Positions 8,930 to 16,743 of a stretch of DNA of 64,000 nt are shown here, piece by piece. The notes below the pieces were generated by a model. That model was not told where the DNA came from and ran no database searches. It saw only the letters and a list, made by a program, of their open reading frames with translations. The position numbers were made by a program, and so were the translations under genes. Position 1 is the first letter of the stretch; each line of letters starts with the position of its first letter. The DNA comes from Micromonospora yangpuensis (GTDB lineage Bacteria > Actinomycetota > Actinomycetes > Mycobacteriales > Micromonosporaceae). The DNA lies in contig NZ_FMIA01000002.1 of the NCBI RefSeq assembly GCF_900091615.1, forward strand, positions 620,001 to 684,000, read 5' to 3'.

Positions 8930-9316
8930 GTGCCGACGGGTCGAGTGAAGTGGTACGACGCGGCCAAGGGATACGGGTTCGTCACCAGTGACGAGGGTGG
9001 CGACGTGTTCCTGCCGAAGGGCGCGCTACCGGCGGGTGTCACCGACCTCAAGGGTGGTCAGCGGGTCGACTTCAGTGTGGTGGACAGCCGCCGTGGCGCC
9101 CAGGCGATGGGGGTGAAGCTGCTCGACGCCCCGCCGTCAATGGCGGAGCTGCGGCGACGCCCGGCCGAGGAGCTGCACGGCCTGGTCGAGGACATGATCA
9201 AGGTGCTGGAGGCGAAGGTCCAGCCGGACCTGCGGCGGGGGCGTTTCCCCGACCGCAGGACCGCGCAGAAGATCGCTCAACTGGTCCACGCGGTCGCCAA
9301 CGAGCTGGAGGTCTGA
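8930..9316 (+). CDS. Cold shock domain protein with C-terminal extension
   Basis: A 128-residue protein. Residues 1-67 are a cold-shock domain with the RNA-binding motifs GRVKWYDAAKGYGFV (RNP1) and DVFLPKGAL (RNP2-like), expected to bind single-stranded RNA or DNA. Residues about 70-128 form an additional charged helical region, as in the longer actinobacterial CspB type. GTG start. The last 40 bases overlap the 3' end of mqnD on the other strand, a true convergent overlap of coding sequence. Confidence 0.93.
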   Translation: MPTGRVKWYDAAKGYGFVTSDEGGDVFLPKGALPAGVTDLKGGQRVDFSVVDSRRGAQAMGVKLLDAPPSMAELRRRPAEELHGLVEDMIKVLEAKVQPDLRRGRFPDRRTAQKIAQLVHAVANELEV

Positions 9317-10200
9317 GGGACCAGCCCGGCCTCGGTGGCCCGACCCAACAGCGCCCGTACGGCGGCCAGCCCCGCGTCCCCCAGGTTCGCGGTGAACTCG
9401 TTGACGTACAGGTCGATGTGCCGGTCCACCACGTCGGGCTCCATCTCCTGGGCGTGTGCCAGCACGTACGGTCGGCTCACCGCCGGGTCGGCCCAGGCCT
9501 GCCGGACGGACTCCCGGATCCACCCGGCGGCGGCCTGCGGGTCGACCACGCCCCGGCGGGCCAGGATCGCGCCGAGCGGGATCGGCAGGCCGGTGTCGGC
9601 CTCCCACCACTCGCCCAGGTCCACCAGGGCGGTCAGCCCGTGCCGGTGATAGGTGAACCGCGCCTCGTGGATCACCAGACCGGCGTCGTACCGCCCGGCC
9701 GCCACCCCCGGCATGATCTCGTGAAACGGGACCACCTCGATCCGCGCCGGTGGCCGCTGCGCCGACCAGAGCCGGAACAACAGGTACGCCGTGGTCCGGT
9801 CCCCCGGGACCGCCACGGTGGCCCCGGTCAGGTCGCCCGCCGGGGTGCTGCCCCCGGTCCTGCCCGTCGGGGTGCTGCCCCCGGTCCTGCCCGTCGGGGT
9901 GCTGCCCCCGGTCCTGCCCGTCGGGGTCGGGTGGTCCTGCCGGGTGAGCACCAGCGGGCCGCAGCCACGCCCGAGGGCACCACCACAGGGCAGTAGGTGG
10001 TAGTCGTCGAGGAGCCAGGGCAGCGCCGCGTAACTCACCTTGACCAGGTCGTAGGCCCCCCGCTCGGCGGCGGTGTTGGTCACGTCCACGTCGGCGAAGG
10101 TCACCTCGACCGGTGGTGCTCCCGGCACCCGCCCGTGCACCAGGGCGTCGAAGACGAACGTGTCGTTGGGACAGGGCGAGATCGCCAGGGAGAGCGCCAC
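9277..10200 (-). CDS. mqnD: 1,4-dihydroxy-6-naphthoate synthase MqnD
   Basis: Last enzyme of the core futalosine pathway for menaquinone: it converts cyclic dehypoxanthine futalosine to 1,4-dihydroxy-6-naphthoate. The 307-residue protein has the periplasmic-binding-protein-like fold of this family, with the N-terminal signature SLAISPCPNDTFVFDALV, then VKVSYAALPWLL, and later PGVAAGRYDAGLVIHEARFT. An insertion of about 35 residues, made of the repeat GRTGGSTPT, interrupts the region between LVLTRQDHP and LTGATVAVPG. This loop is not present in typical members and comes from a 27-bp minisatellite. GTG start. mqnB lies upstream on the same strand beyond a repeat-rich gap. Confidence 0.93.
   Translation of the reverse strand: MALSLAISPCPNDTFVFDALVHGRVPGAPPVEVTFADVDVTNTAAERGAYDLVKVSYAALPWLLDDYHLLPCGGALGRGCGPLVLTRQDHPTPTGRTGGSTPTGRTGGSTPTGRTGGSTPAGDLTGATVAVPGDRTTAYLLFRLWSAQRPPARIEVVPFHEIMPGVAAGRYDAGLVIHEARFTYHRHGLTALVDLGEWWEADTGLPIPLGAILARRGVVDPQAAAGWIRESVRQAWADPAVSRPYVLAHAQEMEPDVVDRHIDLYVNEFTANLGDAGLAAVRALLGRATEAGLVPQTSSSLATAWTS
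9848..9928. repeat. 27-bp minisatellite inside mqnD, 3 copies
   Basis: Three contiguous copies of a 27-bp unit (CTGCCCCCGGTCCTGCCCGT plus CGGGGTG), with partial copies on each side. The copies are nearly identical. The unit length is a multiple of three and encodes the nine-residue repeat GRTGGSTPT on the minus strand. Confidence 0.92.
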
Positions 10201-10230
10201 GCCCCCACGGTAACCCGCCTAGCTCCCCTC

Positions 10231-10456
10231 CCCGCGCCGCCCTGCTCCCGTGCCCCTCGCCCTGCTCCCCGCGCCGCCCTGCTCCCCGCGCTGCCCTGCT
10301 CCCCGCGCTGCCCTGCTCCGCGCGCTGCCCTGCTCCCCGCGCCCCTCGCCCTGTTCCGCGCGCTGCCCTGCTCCCCGCGCTGCCCTGCTCCGCGCGCTGC
10401 CCTGCTCCGCGCGCTGCCCTGCTCCCCGTGCCCCTCGCCCTGCTCCGCCGCCCGGC
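10231..10456. repeat. 17-bp intergenic tandem array, about 12 copies
   Basis: A pyrimidine-rich array built on CCCTGCTCCCCGCGCTG, with about 12 recognisable cores; a few units carry the longer tail CGCCCCTCG or a G/T variant. It occupies most of the gap between mqnB and mqnD. Units are contiguous, so this is not CRISPR. I see no gene in it: all frames are low complexity and 17 is not a multiple of three. Confidence 0.9.
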
Positions 10457-10475
10457 TCGCGTATGCGATCCGGGT

Positions 10476-10528
10476 GTAGATCTTGGACACTTACCGTTCT
10501 ATTTCGACGGTAAGTGTCCAAGATCTAC
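10476..10528. terminator. Perfect 22-bp inverted repeat, terminator-like or regulatory
   Basis: Left arm 10476-10497 (begins GTAGATCTTGGACACTTACC) and right arm 10507-10528 are exact reverse complements, with a 9-base loop TCTATTTCG. There is no U-tract. The arms are less GC-rich than the surroundings. It lies about 110 bases downstream of the mqnB stop, so a transcription terminator is the simplest reading; a mobile palindromic repeat or a protein-binding site is also possible. Confidence 0.8.
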
Positions 10529-10639
10529 CTCGGAGCCCGGCTTTGGGCGATGGCGGGGGGCGTGATTGGGGGATTTGCGGGGTTTGGGGTGGCTGGTTTG
10601 GGTGGCGCTGCTTCGTGTTGGTGGGGGTGCCGTTCGCAG

Positions 10640-11329
10640 TCAGCAGCCCGGCGGCGTAGCTGCTTGATCACCGGTCGGGCCCAGCGCCGCCGCCGCAGCG
10701 GTCAGGGCGGTCAGCGCGGTACCGAGCTGCCAGGCAGCCCGGTCACGGGGGCCGATCGGGTTGGAGATGGTGCGCAGCTCGACGAAGGGGAGCCGGGCCT
10801 GGTCGGCGGCGACCGCGACGGCGTACCCCTCCATGGCCTCGGCCACGGCGGTGGGGTGCCGGGCGACCAGGGCGGCGGTGCTGGTGACGGTGCCGGTCAC
10901 CGTGCTTACCGTCAACACCGGCCCGACGGTCGCCCCGGGCAGCCGTTGGCGTAGCCGGGTCAGCAGGGTCGGGTCGGCGGCGAGCACGCTCGGCGCACCT
11001 AGTAGTTCCGCCGGCATGCCCAACTCCTCGACGGGGAGGAACCCCTCGGGGGACTCGGCACCCAGGTCGGCGGCGACGCTGTGGTCACCCAGCACGGTCC
11101 CGCCGACCGGCACCCGACCGGGGAAGCCGCCGGCGACGCCCGCGCTTACCACCCCCTGGTACGGCCGGCCGGCAGCCTCGGCGAGCGCGAGCAGCCGGGC
11201 GGTGGCGGCACCGGCCACGGCGGGGCCGACTCCGACGGGTACCACGGTCACCGTCGTCGGATCGGCGAGTCCCTGCCGGACCGCCTCCGCCTCGGCGGGC
11301 ACCGCGGTCACCACCAACAGCCCAGTCAC
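10640..11329 (-). CDS. mqnB: Futalosine hydrolase MqnB
   Basis: A 229-residue nucleosidase of the MTA/SAH nucleosidase-like fold that removes hypoxanthine from futalosine in menaquinone synthesis. The start MTGLLVVTAVPAEAEAV, the core GVVSAGVAGGFPGRVPVG, and AEAMEGYAVAVAA with the ribose-binding ME pair are typical. The frame stays open for 132 codons upstream, but that part is only a translated 33-bp minisatellite (repeat RPHEAGRDRHH). I therefore place the start at GTG 11329, which has GGGAGG 6 bases upstream. Same strand as mqnD, which lies about 440 bases further down. Confidence 0.92.
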   Translation of the reverse strand: MTGLLVVTAVPAEAEAVRQGLADPTTVTVVPVGVGPAVAGAATARLLALAEAAGRPYQGVVSAGVAGGFPGRVPVGGTVLGDHSVAADLGAESPEGFLPVEELGMPAELLGAPSVLAADPTLLTRLRQRLPGATVGPVLTVSTVTGTVTSTAALVARHPTAVAEAMEGYAVAVAADQARLPFVELRTISNPIGPRDRAAWQLGTALTALTAAAAALGPTGDQAATPPGC

Positions 11330-11340
11330 CGACGGCCTCC

Positions 11341-11508
11341 CGGCCCGGTCCCGCCCGGCTTCGTGCGGCCTCCCGGCCCGGTCCCGCCCGGCTTCGTGCG
11401 GCCGATGGTGCCGGTCCCGCCCGGCTTCGTGCGGCCGATGGTGCCGGTCCCGCCCGGCTTCGTGCGGCCGGGGGTGCCGGTCCCGCCCGGCTTCGTGCGG
11501 CCGGTGGT
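11341..11508. repeat. 33-bp tandem array upstream of mqnB, 5 copies
   Basis: Five contiguous copies of a 33-bp unit (core CCCGCCCGGCTTCGTGCGGC) with one or two variants per copy. The array ends about 12 bases before the mqnB start, so it forms the entire 5' leader between the upstream MFS gene and mqnB. The unit length is a multiple of three and the frame is open through it toward mqnB. Confidence 0.92.
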
Positions 11509-11546
11509 GTCGGTTGCGGTCGGCATCGGGTCTCCGGTCGGGTCGG

Positions 11547-13235
11547 TCACGGCAGTGAGCCGGGTGACTCACGGCGACCGCTGTCGTCCTTGCCCGCGGC
11601 ACCGCCGACGGTGGAGGAGGGGCGGTAGATGTGGTAGCCCGGTGGTGCGGTCCGGGTCGCGTCGGTCGGTGCCGGGCGTGGGCCGGCGGGTGCCGGTGAC
11701 GTGGGGGTGGGATCGTCGGCACCACCGGTGTCGCCGGTGTCGATGGGCTTTCCGGCCGGGCCCGGCCCGTCGGTGCCGGGTCGGTCCGGGCTGGGGTGGT
11801 GGCCCGGCTCGTCGGCGGGCGGCGAAGTGGTCGACAGTTCGTCGTCGGCCAGCGGGCGTCCGACCAGGCGTTCGGCGCGCAGTCGACCGGCCACCAGTAC
11901 CCCCCGGGCGGCGGCCAGCACGGCGACGGCGGCGGCGACGGCGATGCCGGTCCGGCCGGTGAAGGGGACGAGTCCCAGCGCGCCGCCGGCCACGAAGGCG
12001 AGCATCAGCGCGGTTTCGGAGTGGGCGAAGGAACTGGCGCGCAGCCGTTCCGGAATCCGCTCCTGGATCGAGGCGTCCACGGCGAGTTTGGCGATGCCGC
12101 TGAAGAGGGCGGCCACCACGCAGAGCAGGGTGACCATGGCCAGCGAGAACTTCAGGGTGGCCAGGATCGCCACGCCGGCCACGATGACCAGGCCGCTGGA
12201 CTGCAGGGCGGCGGGCCGGTGGATACGCAGTCGGGTGCCGATCGCGGTGGCCAGGAAGGTGCCGACGGCCAGCGCGCCGCCGACCACCCCGAGCGCCAGC
12301 TCCGGGCCCAGGTCCCGGCCGAAGAAGGTGGTGTCCAGGTCGCCCTTCTTGAGGGCGAACGCCAGGAAGAGCAGCAGGAAACCGTAGACCGCGCGGAGGG
12401 TGGCGGCGCCGGTCAGGGTGGCGATGACCAGGCGGCCGGCCGGTCGGCCCCGGCCCAACGGTCGGTCGCCGTCGCGGCGCCACAGCGCCCGTAGTGGACG
12501 GGGGACCCGCTCCGGTGGCTCGGAGTCGGCCTTCGGTGGCAGCCGTAGCGCGACCACCATGCCGATCAGGAAGATCACCGAGGCGACCCGCAGCGGCCAC
12601 TGCGGGCCGAACCAGAAGGCGGCCAAGCCGATCGGTGCGACCAGTGCGCCGGCGATCGTGCCGTAGACACTGGCCCGGGCGCCGGCCTGGGACAGGCCGA
12701 GGCCGTCCGGGAGTAACCGGGGTACCGCCGCCGAGCGGGCCACCCCGTACGCCCGGGAGAGCGCCAGGACACCGAACGCGGCCGGGTAGAGCCCGAAACC
12801 GTGGATGTAGTCGGAGATCAACCAGGCCAGGAAGGCCCGGCCCAGCATGGTGACGGCCAGCGCGTACCGCCGGCCGTGCCGGAAGTGGTCGAGCAGTGGA
12901 CCGACCACCGGTGCCAGCATGGCGAACGGCACCATCGTCACCAGCAGGTAGAGCGCCACCTTGCTGCGCGCCTCACCAAGCGGAACGTTGAAGAAGATCG
13001 TCCCGGCCAGGCCGATCGCGATCAGGGTGTCCCCGGCACAGGAGACGGCGTGCAGGTCGAAGAGTCGGACCATGCCGGTCTCGCCACCGGCGCCCCGGGT
13101 CCGGGCCTGCCCGGCCTGCCGGGTGACCCAGCGTCCGCTGCGGGCCGAGCCGCGGAACAGCAGCCGGGTGGCCCGGATGCCGGTGCCGACGGTCCGCCCG
13201 AGTGCGGACCGCCCGGAGCGGGAGAACAACGGCAT
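11547..13235 (-). CDS. MFS-type membrane transporter
   Basis: A 562-residue protein with about 12 predicted membrane spans between residues 60 and 445, preceded by a basic N-terminus and followed by a long Pro/Thr/Asp-rich cytoplasmic tail ending in a PPGYHIYRPSS motif. The loop GPLLDHFRHGRRYAL resembles the MFS motif A between the second and third helices. The ATG at 13235 has GAGG 9 bases upstream; two other in-frame starts lie within 15 bases. Divergent from the DUF3027 gene. Substrate unknown. Its stop lies just before the 33-bp array that precedes mqnB, so mqnB may be read from the same transcript. Confidence 0.85.
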   Translation of the reverse strand: MPLFSRSGRSALGRTVGTGIRATRLLFRGSARSGRWVTRQAGQARTRGAGGETGMVRLFDLHAVSCAGDTLIAIGLAGTIFFNVPLGEARSKVALYLLVTMVPFAMLAPVVGPLLDHFRHGRRYALAVTMLGRAFLAWLISDYIHGFGLYPAAFGVLALSRAYGVARSAAVPRLLPDGLGLSQAGARASVYGTIAGALVAPIGLAAFWFGPQWPLRVASVIFLIGMVVALRLPPKADSEPPERVPRPLRALWRRDGDRPLGRGRPAGRLVIATLTGAATLRAVYGFLLLFLAFALKKGDLDTTFFGRDLGPELALGVVGGALAVGTFLATAIGTRLRIHRPAALQSSGLVIVAGVAILATLKFSLAMVTLLCVVAALFSGIAKLAVDASIQERIPERLRASSFAHSETALMLAFVAGGALGLVPFTGRTGIAVAAAVAVLAAARGVLVAGRLRAERLVGRPLADDELSTTSPPADEPGHHPSPDRPGTDGPGPAGKPIDTGDTGGADDPTPTSPAPAGPRPAPTDATRTAPPGYHIYRPSSTVGGAAGKDDSGRRESPGSLP

Positions 13236-13339
13236 GTGCACCATCCTCACCCATCTGCTGCGCCCGTGCCCACCACTGTGGCAGAAGGTTGGCGGGGAGC
13301 CCCTGTCGCCGGTCGGCGGGCATGGGGAACAATGGTCGG

Positions 13340-14233
13340 GTGACCAGGCCCGCCTCCACCCGCGCCGCCCGCCTCGACCAGGTCTGTGCCGCCGCCGTCG
13401 AGGTGGCCCGCGCCGGCATCACCGAGGTGGGTGCCGACGACGTCGGCGAGCACCTTCAGGTTCTCGCCGAGGCGGACCGGCTCGTCACGCATTACTTCGA
13501 GTGTCGGTTGGCCGGTTACCGGGGCTGGCGGTGGGCGGTCACCGTCACCCGGGTGCCCCGCAGCCGGCAGGTGACCGTCTGCGAGACGGTGCTGCTGCCC
13601 GGCCCGGACGCGCTGCTGGCCCCTGGCTGGCTGCCCTGGCAGGAGCGGCTCAAGCCGGGTGACCTGGGCCCGGGTGACCTGCTGTTCACTCCGCACGACG
13701 ACGACCGGCTCGCCCCCGGGTACGTCCTCTCCGACGACCCGGCGGTCGAGGAGACCGCCTGGGAGCTGGGTCTCGGTCGGCCCCGGGTGCTGTCCCGGGA
13801 GGGCCGGGCCGAGACGGCCCAACGGTGGTACGACGGCGAGCACGGCCCCAGCGCGCCGATCGCGATCTCCGCCCCCGCCGCCGCCCGCTGTGGCAGCTGT
13901 GGTTTCTACCTGCCGTTGGCCGGTGCGCTACGGCAGTCCTTCGGGGCCTGCGGCAACTTCTACGCCCCGGACGACGGTCGGGTGGTCAGCGCCGACCACG
14001 GATGCGGCGCGCACTCGGAGGCCCTGGTCGACACGGCGGAGACGCCCGTCGACGAGCTGCCCACGGTCTACGACGACAGTGCCGTCGAGGCGATGACGGT
14101 CAACCCCGCGCCGGGGCCGGCCGGGTCGGGCGACGTCGACCTCGCGGCGGCCGAGCCGGCGAGCCCCACGTCCCCGACGGCCGAGTCAGTCGAGCCGGTG
14201 GAGTCGACCGAGCCGGCGGAGTCGCCGAGCTAG
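13340..14233 (+). CDS. DUF3027 domain protein
   Basis: A 297-residue protein of the actinobacterial DUF3027 family, function unknown. The N-terminal half has the conserved LVTHYFECRLAGYRGWRWAV and VTVCETVLLPGPDALLAP, followed by KPGDLGPGDLLFTP. A putative zinc site follows in CGSCGFYLPL with further Cys and His residues in FGACGNFYAP and ADHGCGAHSE. The C-terminal 50 residues are a Glu/Pro/Ser repeat tail built on VEPVESTEPAES. I place the start at GTG 13340, since upstream codons are not family-like. Divergent from the MFS gene. Confidence 0.88.
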   Translation: MTRPASTRAARLDQVCAAAVEVARAGITEVGADDVGEHLQVLAEADRLVTHYFECRLAGYRGWRWAVTVTRVPRSRQVTVCETVLLPGPDALLAPGWLPWQERLKPGDLGPGDLLFTPHDDDRLAPGYVLSDDPAVEETAWELGLGRPRVLSREGRAETAQRWYDGEHGPSAPIAISAPAAARCGSCGFYLPLAGALRQSFGACGNFYAPDDGRVVSADHGCGAHSEALVDTAETPVDELPTVYDDSAVEAMTVNPAPGPAGSGDVDLAAAEPASPTSPTAESVEPVESTEPAESPS

Positions 14234-14305
14234 GACTACCGAGTCGGCCGAGTCGGCGAGCTAGGACCGTCGGATCGGCCGCGTTGCGCTGACCGGGTCA
14301 CGAGG

Positions 14306-14560
14306 TCAGGACAGTCCGGCGGCCGCGCGGCGACGGCGGCGTTTCGCGTCGTGCCGCATCATCACCGCCAGACCGGGAAGGCCCCACAGAAAACCGGCCA
14401 GGCAGGTCCAGAGCCAGTGCTGGTGACCGTTGGCGGTGAGCCAGTCCGACCGGACGAGCAGCACCACCCCGGCCAGTGCCCACGCGGCCATCCCGGCGAG
14501 CACGAACGGCACCATCGGCGGGTCGAGCGGCTCGGGGCGGGGCATCGGCTGCGGGGCCAT
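14306..14560 (-). CDS. DUF2530 domain protein, small membrane protein
   Basis: An 84-residue protein beginning MAPQPMPRPEPLDPPMVPFV. Two hydrophobic spans at about 18-38 and 46-67 carry WLTANGHQHWLWTCLAGFLW between them, followed by a basic end KRRRRRAAAG. This is the pattern of actinobacterial DUF2530 proteins. The frame is open for a further 448 codons upstream, but that part is antisense to the purine permease; the ATG at 14560 is the family start. Its start is 88 bases from that of the divergent permease. Confidence 0.85.
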   Translation of the reverse strand: MAPQPMPRPEPLDPPMVPFVLAGMAAWALAGVVLLVRSDWLTANGHQHWLWTCLAGFLWGLPGLAVMMRHDAKRRRRRAAAGLS

Positions 14561-14648
14561 GACCCCGAGGGTACGCGATCCTGCTTCCCAGCCCGTCGTT
14601 GATCTGCGACGATGCCGGCGACCAGTCGATGATCCCTGTGAGGTCCCG

Positions 14649-16127
14649 ATGGCAGTAGCGCCGCCCGAGAACGGCACGCCACCCGAGCCCGCTCGACCAC
14701 GTAACGGCTTCGACCGGTACTTCGAGATCTCGGCCCGGGGCTCCACGCTGAGCCGGGAGGTACGGGGTGGCCTGGCCACCTTCTTCACGATGGCGTACAT
14801 CGTGGTGCTCAACCCGTTGATCCTCGGCGCCGCGCTGGACGGGGACGGGCAGAGCCTGGCCATCCCGGCGTTGGCGGCGGCCACCGCCCTGCTGGCCGGG
14901 TTGATGACCATCCTGATGGGCGTGGTGGGCCGGTTCCCGCTGGCGGTCGCTGCCGGGCTCGGCGTCAACGCGCTTGTCGCGTACGAGATCGCCCCGGAGA
15001 TGACCTGGGCGGACGCGATGGGCCTGGTGGTGATCGAGGGTCTGATCATCGGGGTGTTGGTGCTGACCGGCCTGCGGACCGCGGTGTTCCGCTCGGTGCC
15101 GACCCAGATGAAGACCGCCATCGGGGTCGGCATCGGGCTGTTCCTGACCATCATCGGTCTGGTCGACGCCGGTTTCGTCAGGCGGATCCCGGACGCGGCG
15201 AACACCACCGTGCCGGTCGGGTTGGGCATCGGCGGCAAGCTGGTGAGCTGGCCGATGCTGGTCTTCGTGGTGGGGCTGCTGCTGACCCTGGTACTGGTGG
15301 TACGTCGGGTGCGCGGGGCGATCCTGATCGGCATCCTGGTCTCGACCGGGTTGGCGATCGTCATCCAGGCGCTGTTCAACGTCGGCCCGTCAGTGGTCGA
15401 CGGGGTGGCCAACCCGAAGGGTTGGTCGCTGAACGTCCCGGAGTTGCCGAGCACGATCGTGGACGTGCCGGACCTCTCCCTGCTCGGCAACTTCAACGTG
15501 TTGGACTCGTGGGGCCGGGCCGGCTGGCTGGTCGTGCTGATGTTCGTCTTCACCCTGCTGATCACCGACTTCTTCGACACCATGGGCACGATGGTGGCGG
15601 TGGGGCAGGAGGGGAGCATGCTCGACGAGCAGGGCACCCCGCCCCGGGCCAAGGAGATCCTGCTGGTCGACTCGATCGGCGCGATGGCCGGTGGCGCGGC
15701 GAGCGTCTCCAGCAACACGGCGTACGTGGAGAGCGCGGCCGGGGTGGCCGAGGGGGCCCGTACCGGGGCGGCGAACCTGGTCACCGGCGCGCTGTTCCTG
15801 CTGGCGATGTTCTTCGCCCCGCTGGTGCTGATCGTGCCGTTCGAGGCGGCCTCGACCGCCCTGGTGGTGGTCGGGTTCCTGATGATGACCGCGGTACGCA
15901 CCATCGACTGGTCGGACTACGAGATCGCCGTGCCGGCGTTCCTCACCATCGTGCTGATGCCGTTCACGTACTCGATCTCCAACGGTATCGGGGCCGGTCT
16001 GATCACGTACGTGGTGGTCAAGCTGGCCAAGGGCAAGGCGCGTGAGGTGCACCCGCTGCTGTACGGGGTGGCCCTGGTCTTCGTGCTGTACTTCCTGCGC
16101 GGGCCGATCGAGTCGGCCCTGCTGTAA
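14649..16127 (+). CDS. NCS2 (AzgA-like) purine permease
   Basis: A 492-residue permease of the nucleobase:cation symporter 2 family, the AzgA-type branch that takes up adenine, guanine or hypoxanthine. Hallmarks are RGGLATFFTMAYIVVLNP near residue 45, GLGVNALVAYEI, then DFFDTMGTMVAV and SSNTAYVESAAGVAEGARTG in the second half. About 12-14 membrane spans are evident. The ATG at 14649 has GAGG about 5 bases upstream. The family is well defined but the exact purine is not readable from sequence. A MarR gene follows 50 bases downstream. Confidence 0.93.
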   Translation: MAVAPPENGTPPEPARPRNGFDRYFEISARGSTLSREVRGGLATFFTMAYIVVLNPLILGAALDGDGQSLAIPALAAATALLAGLMTILMGVVGRFPLAVAAGLGVNALVAYEIAPEMTWADAMGLVVIEGLIIGVLVLTGLRTAVFRSVPTQMKTAIGVGIGLFLTIIGLVDAGFVRRIPDAANTTVPVGLGIGGKLVSWPMLVFVVGLLLTLVLVVRRVRGAILIGILVSTGLAIVIQALFNVGPSVVDGVANPKGWSLNVPELPSTIVDVPDLSLLGNFNVLDSWGRAGWLVVLMFVFTLLITDFFDTMGTMVAVGQEGSMLDEQGTPPRAKEILLVDSIGAMAGGAASVSSNTAYVESAAGVAEGARTGAANLVTGALFLLAMFFAPLVLIVPFEAASTALVVVGFLMMTAVRTIDWSDYEIAVPAFLTIVLMPFTYSISNGIGAGLITYVVVKLAKGKAREVHPLLYGVALVFVLYFLRGPIESALL

Positions 16128-16157
16128 CCGCCGGTGAGCATGGTCATATCGCACCTC

Positions 16158-16185
16158 GTTAGCCATGCTCATTAGTTATGCTAAC
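16158..16185. promoter_or_regulatory. Imperfect inverted repeat at the marR start, likely operator
   Basis: GTTAGC at 16158-16163 and GCTAAC at 16180-16185 are exact reverse complements separated by 16 bases, and the intervening CATGCTCATTAGTTAT contains further partial symmetry. The block is AT-rich against a GC-rich background and covers the first codons of the MarR gene. MarR regulators commonly bind such palindromes to repress themselves. Confidence 0.6.
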
Positions 16186-16639
16186 TATCGTGACGGAGCG
16201 GACGGTGACGGCGAGACGCGTGCCACCGGCGCAGCTGGCTGGCCAGTTGCGTGATGCGATCACCAGGTTGAACCGACGGGTCCGCCAGGCCCGGCCGGTT
16301 GGCGACCTGACGGCGACCCAGCTCAGCGCGCTCACCAGTCTCCGGCTGGCGGGTGCGCTGACGCCCCGGGAACTGGCCGACATCGAGCGGGTGCAACCGC
16401 CGACCATGACCAGGATCGTCGCGAAGTTGGAGGGGCGCGGGCTGGTCCGGCGTACCCCCCATCCGACCGACGGTCGCCAGGTGATCCTGGCGGCCACCGA
16501 GGGCGGCCAGCGGGTGCTCGACCAGTTCGAGCGGGCCCGCGACGAGTGGCTGGCCCGCCGGCTGACCGAGCTCGACGAGGAGGAACGCGACACGCTGCGG
16601 CGTGCCGCCGAGATCCTCCAAGCCTTGGCCCGCGACTGA
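16178..16639 (+). CDS. MarR family transcriptional regulator
   Basis: A 153-residue winged-helix regulator. The DNA-binding region covers about 45-100: LTATQLSALTSL, LTPRELADIERVQPPTMTRI as the recognition helix, and the wing GLVRRTPHPTDGRQVIL. A C-terminal dimerisation helix ends LQALARD. The start is uncertain: ATG 16178 lies inside the putative operator, and GTG 16190 is the next in-frame choice. The MFS transporter gene 104 bases downstream is a plausible target. The ligand is unknown. Confidence 0.9.
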   Translation: MLTIVTERTVTARRVPPAQLAGQLRDAITRLNRRVRQARPVGDLTATQLSALTSLRLAGALTPRELADIERVQPPTMTRIVAKLEGRGLVRRTPHPTDGRQVILAATEGGQRVLDQFERARDEWLARRLTELDEEERDTLRRAAEILQALARD

Positions 16640-16743
16640 ACGGCCCGCGACCGATCTGGTCGACGACCGATCTGGGTCCGCGCCAACCGCGCCGCGCCGT
16701 CCGCTGTCGATGACGCGTACCACGGCGAGGAGGCGCACCAAGC

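Noticed and set aside
10231..10456. CRISPR array
   Set aside because: Units are contiguous 17-bp copies with no unique spacers and there are no cas genes.
14561..15904. Long minus-strand reading frame upstream of the DUF2530 gene
   Set aside because: It is antisense to the purine permease, with Ser/Thr/Arg-rich low-quality composition; only the last 84 codons match a family.
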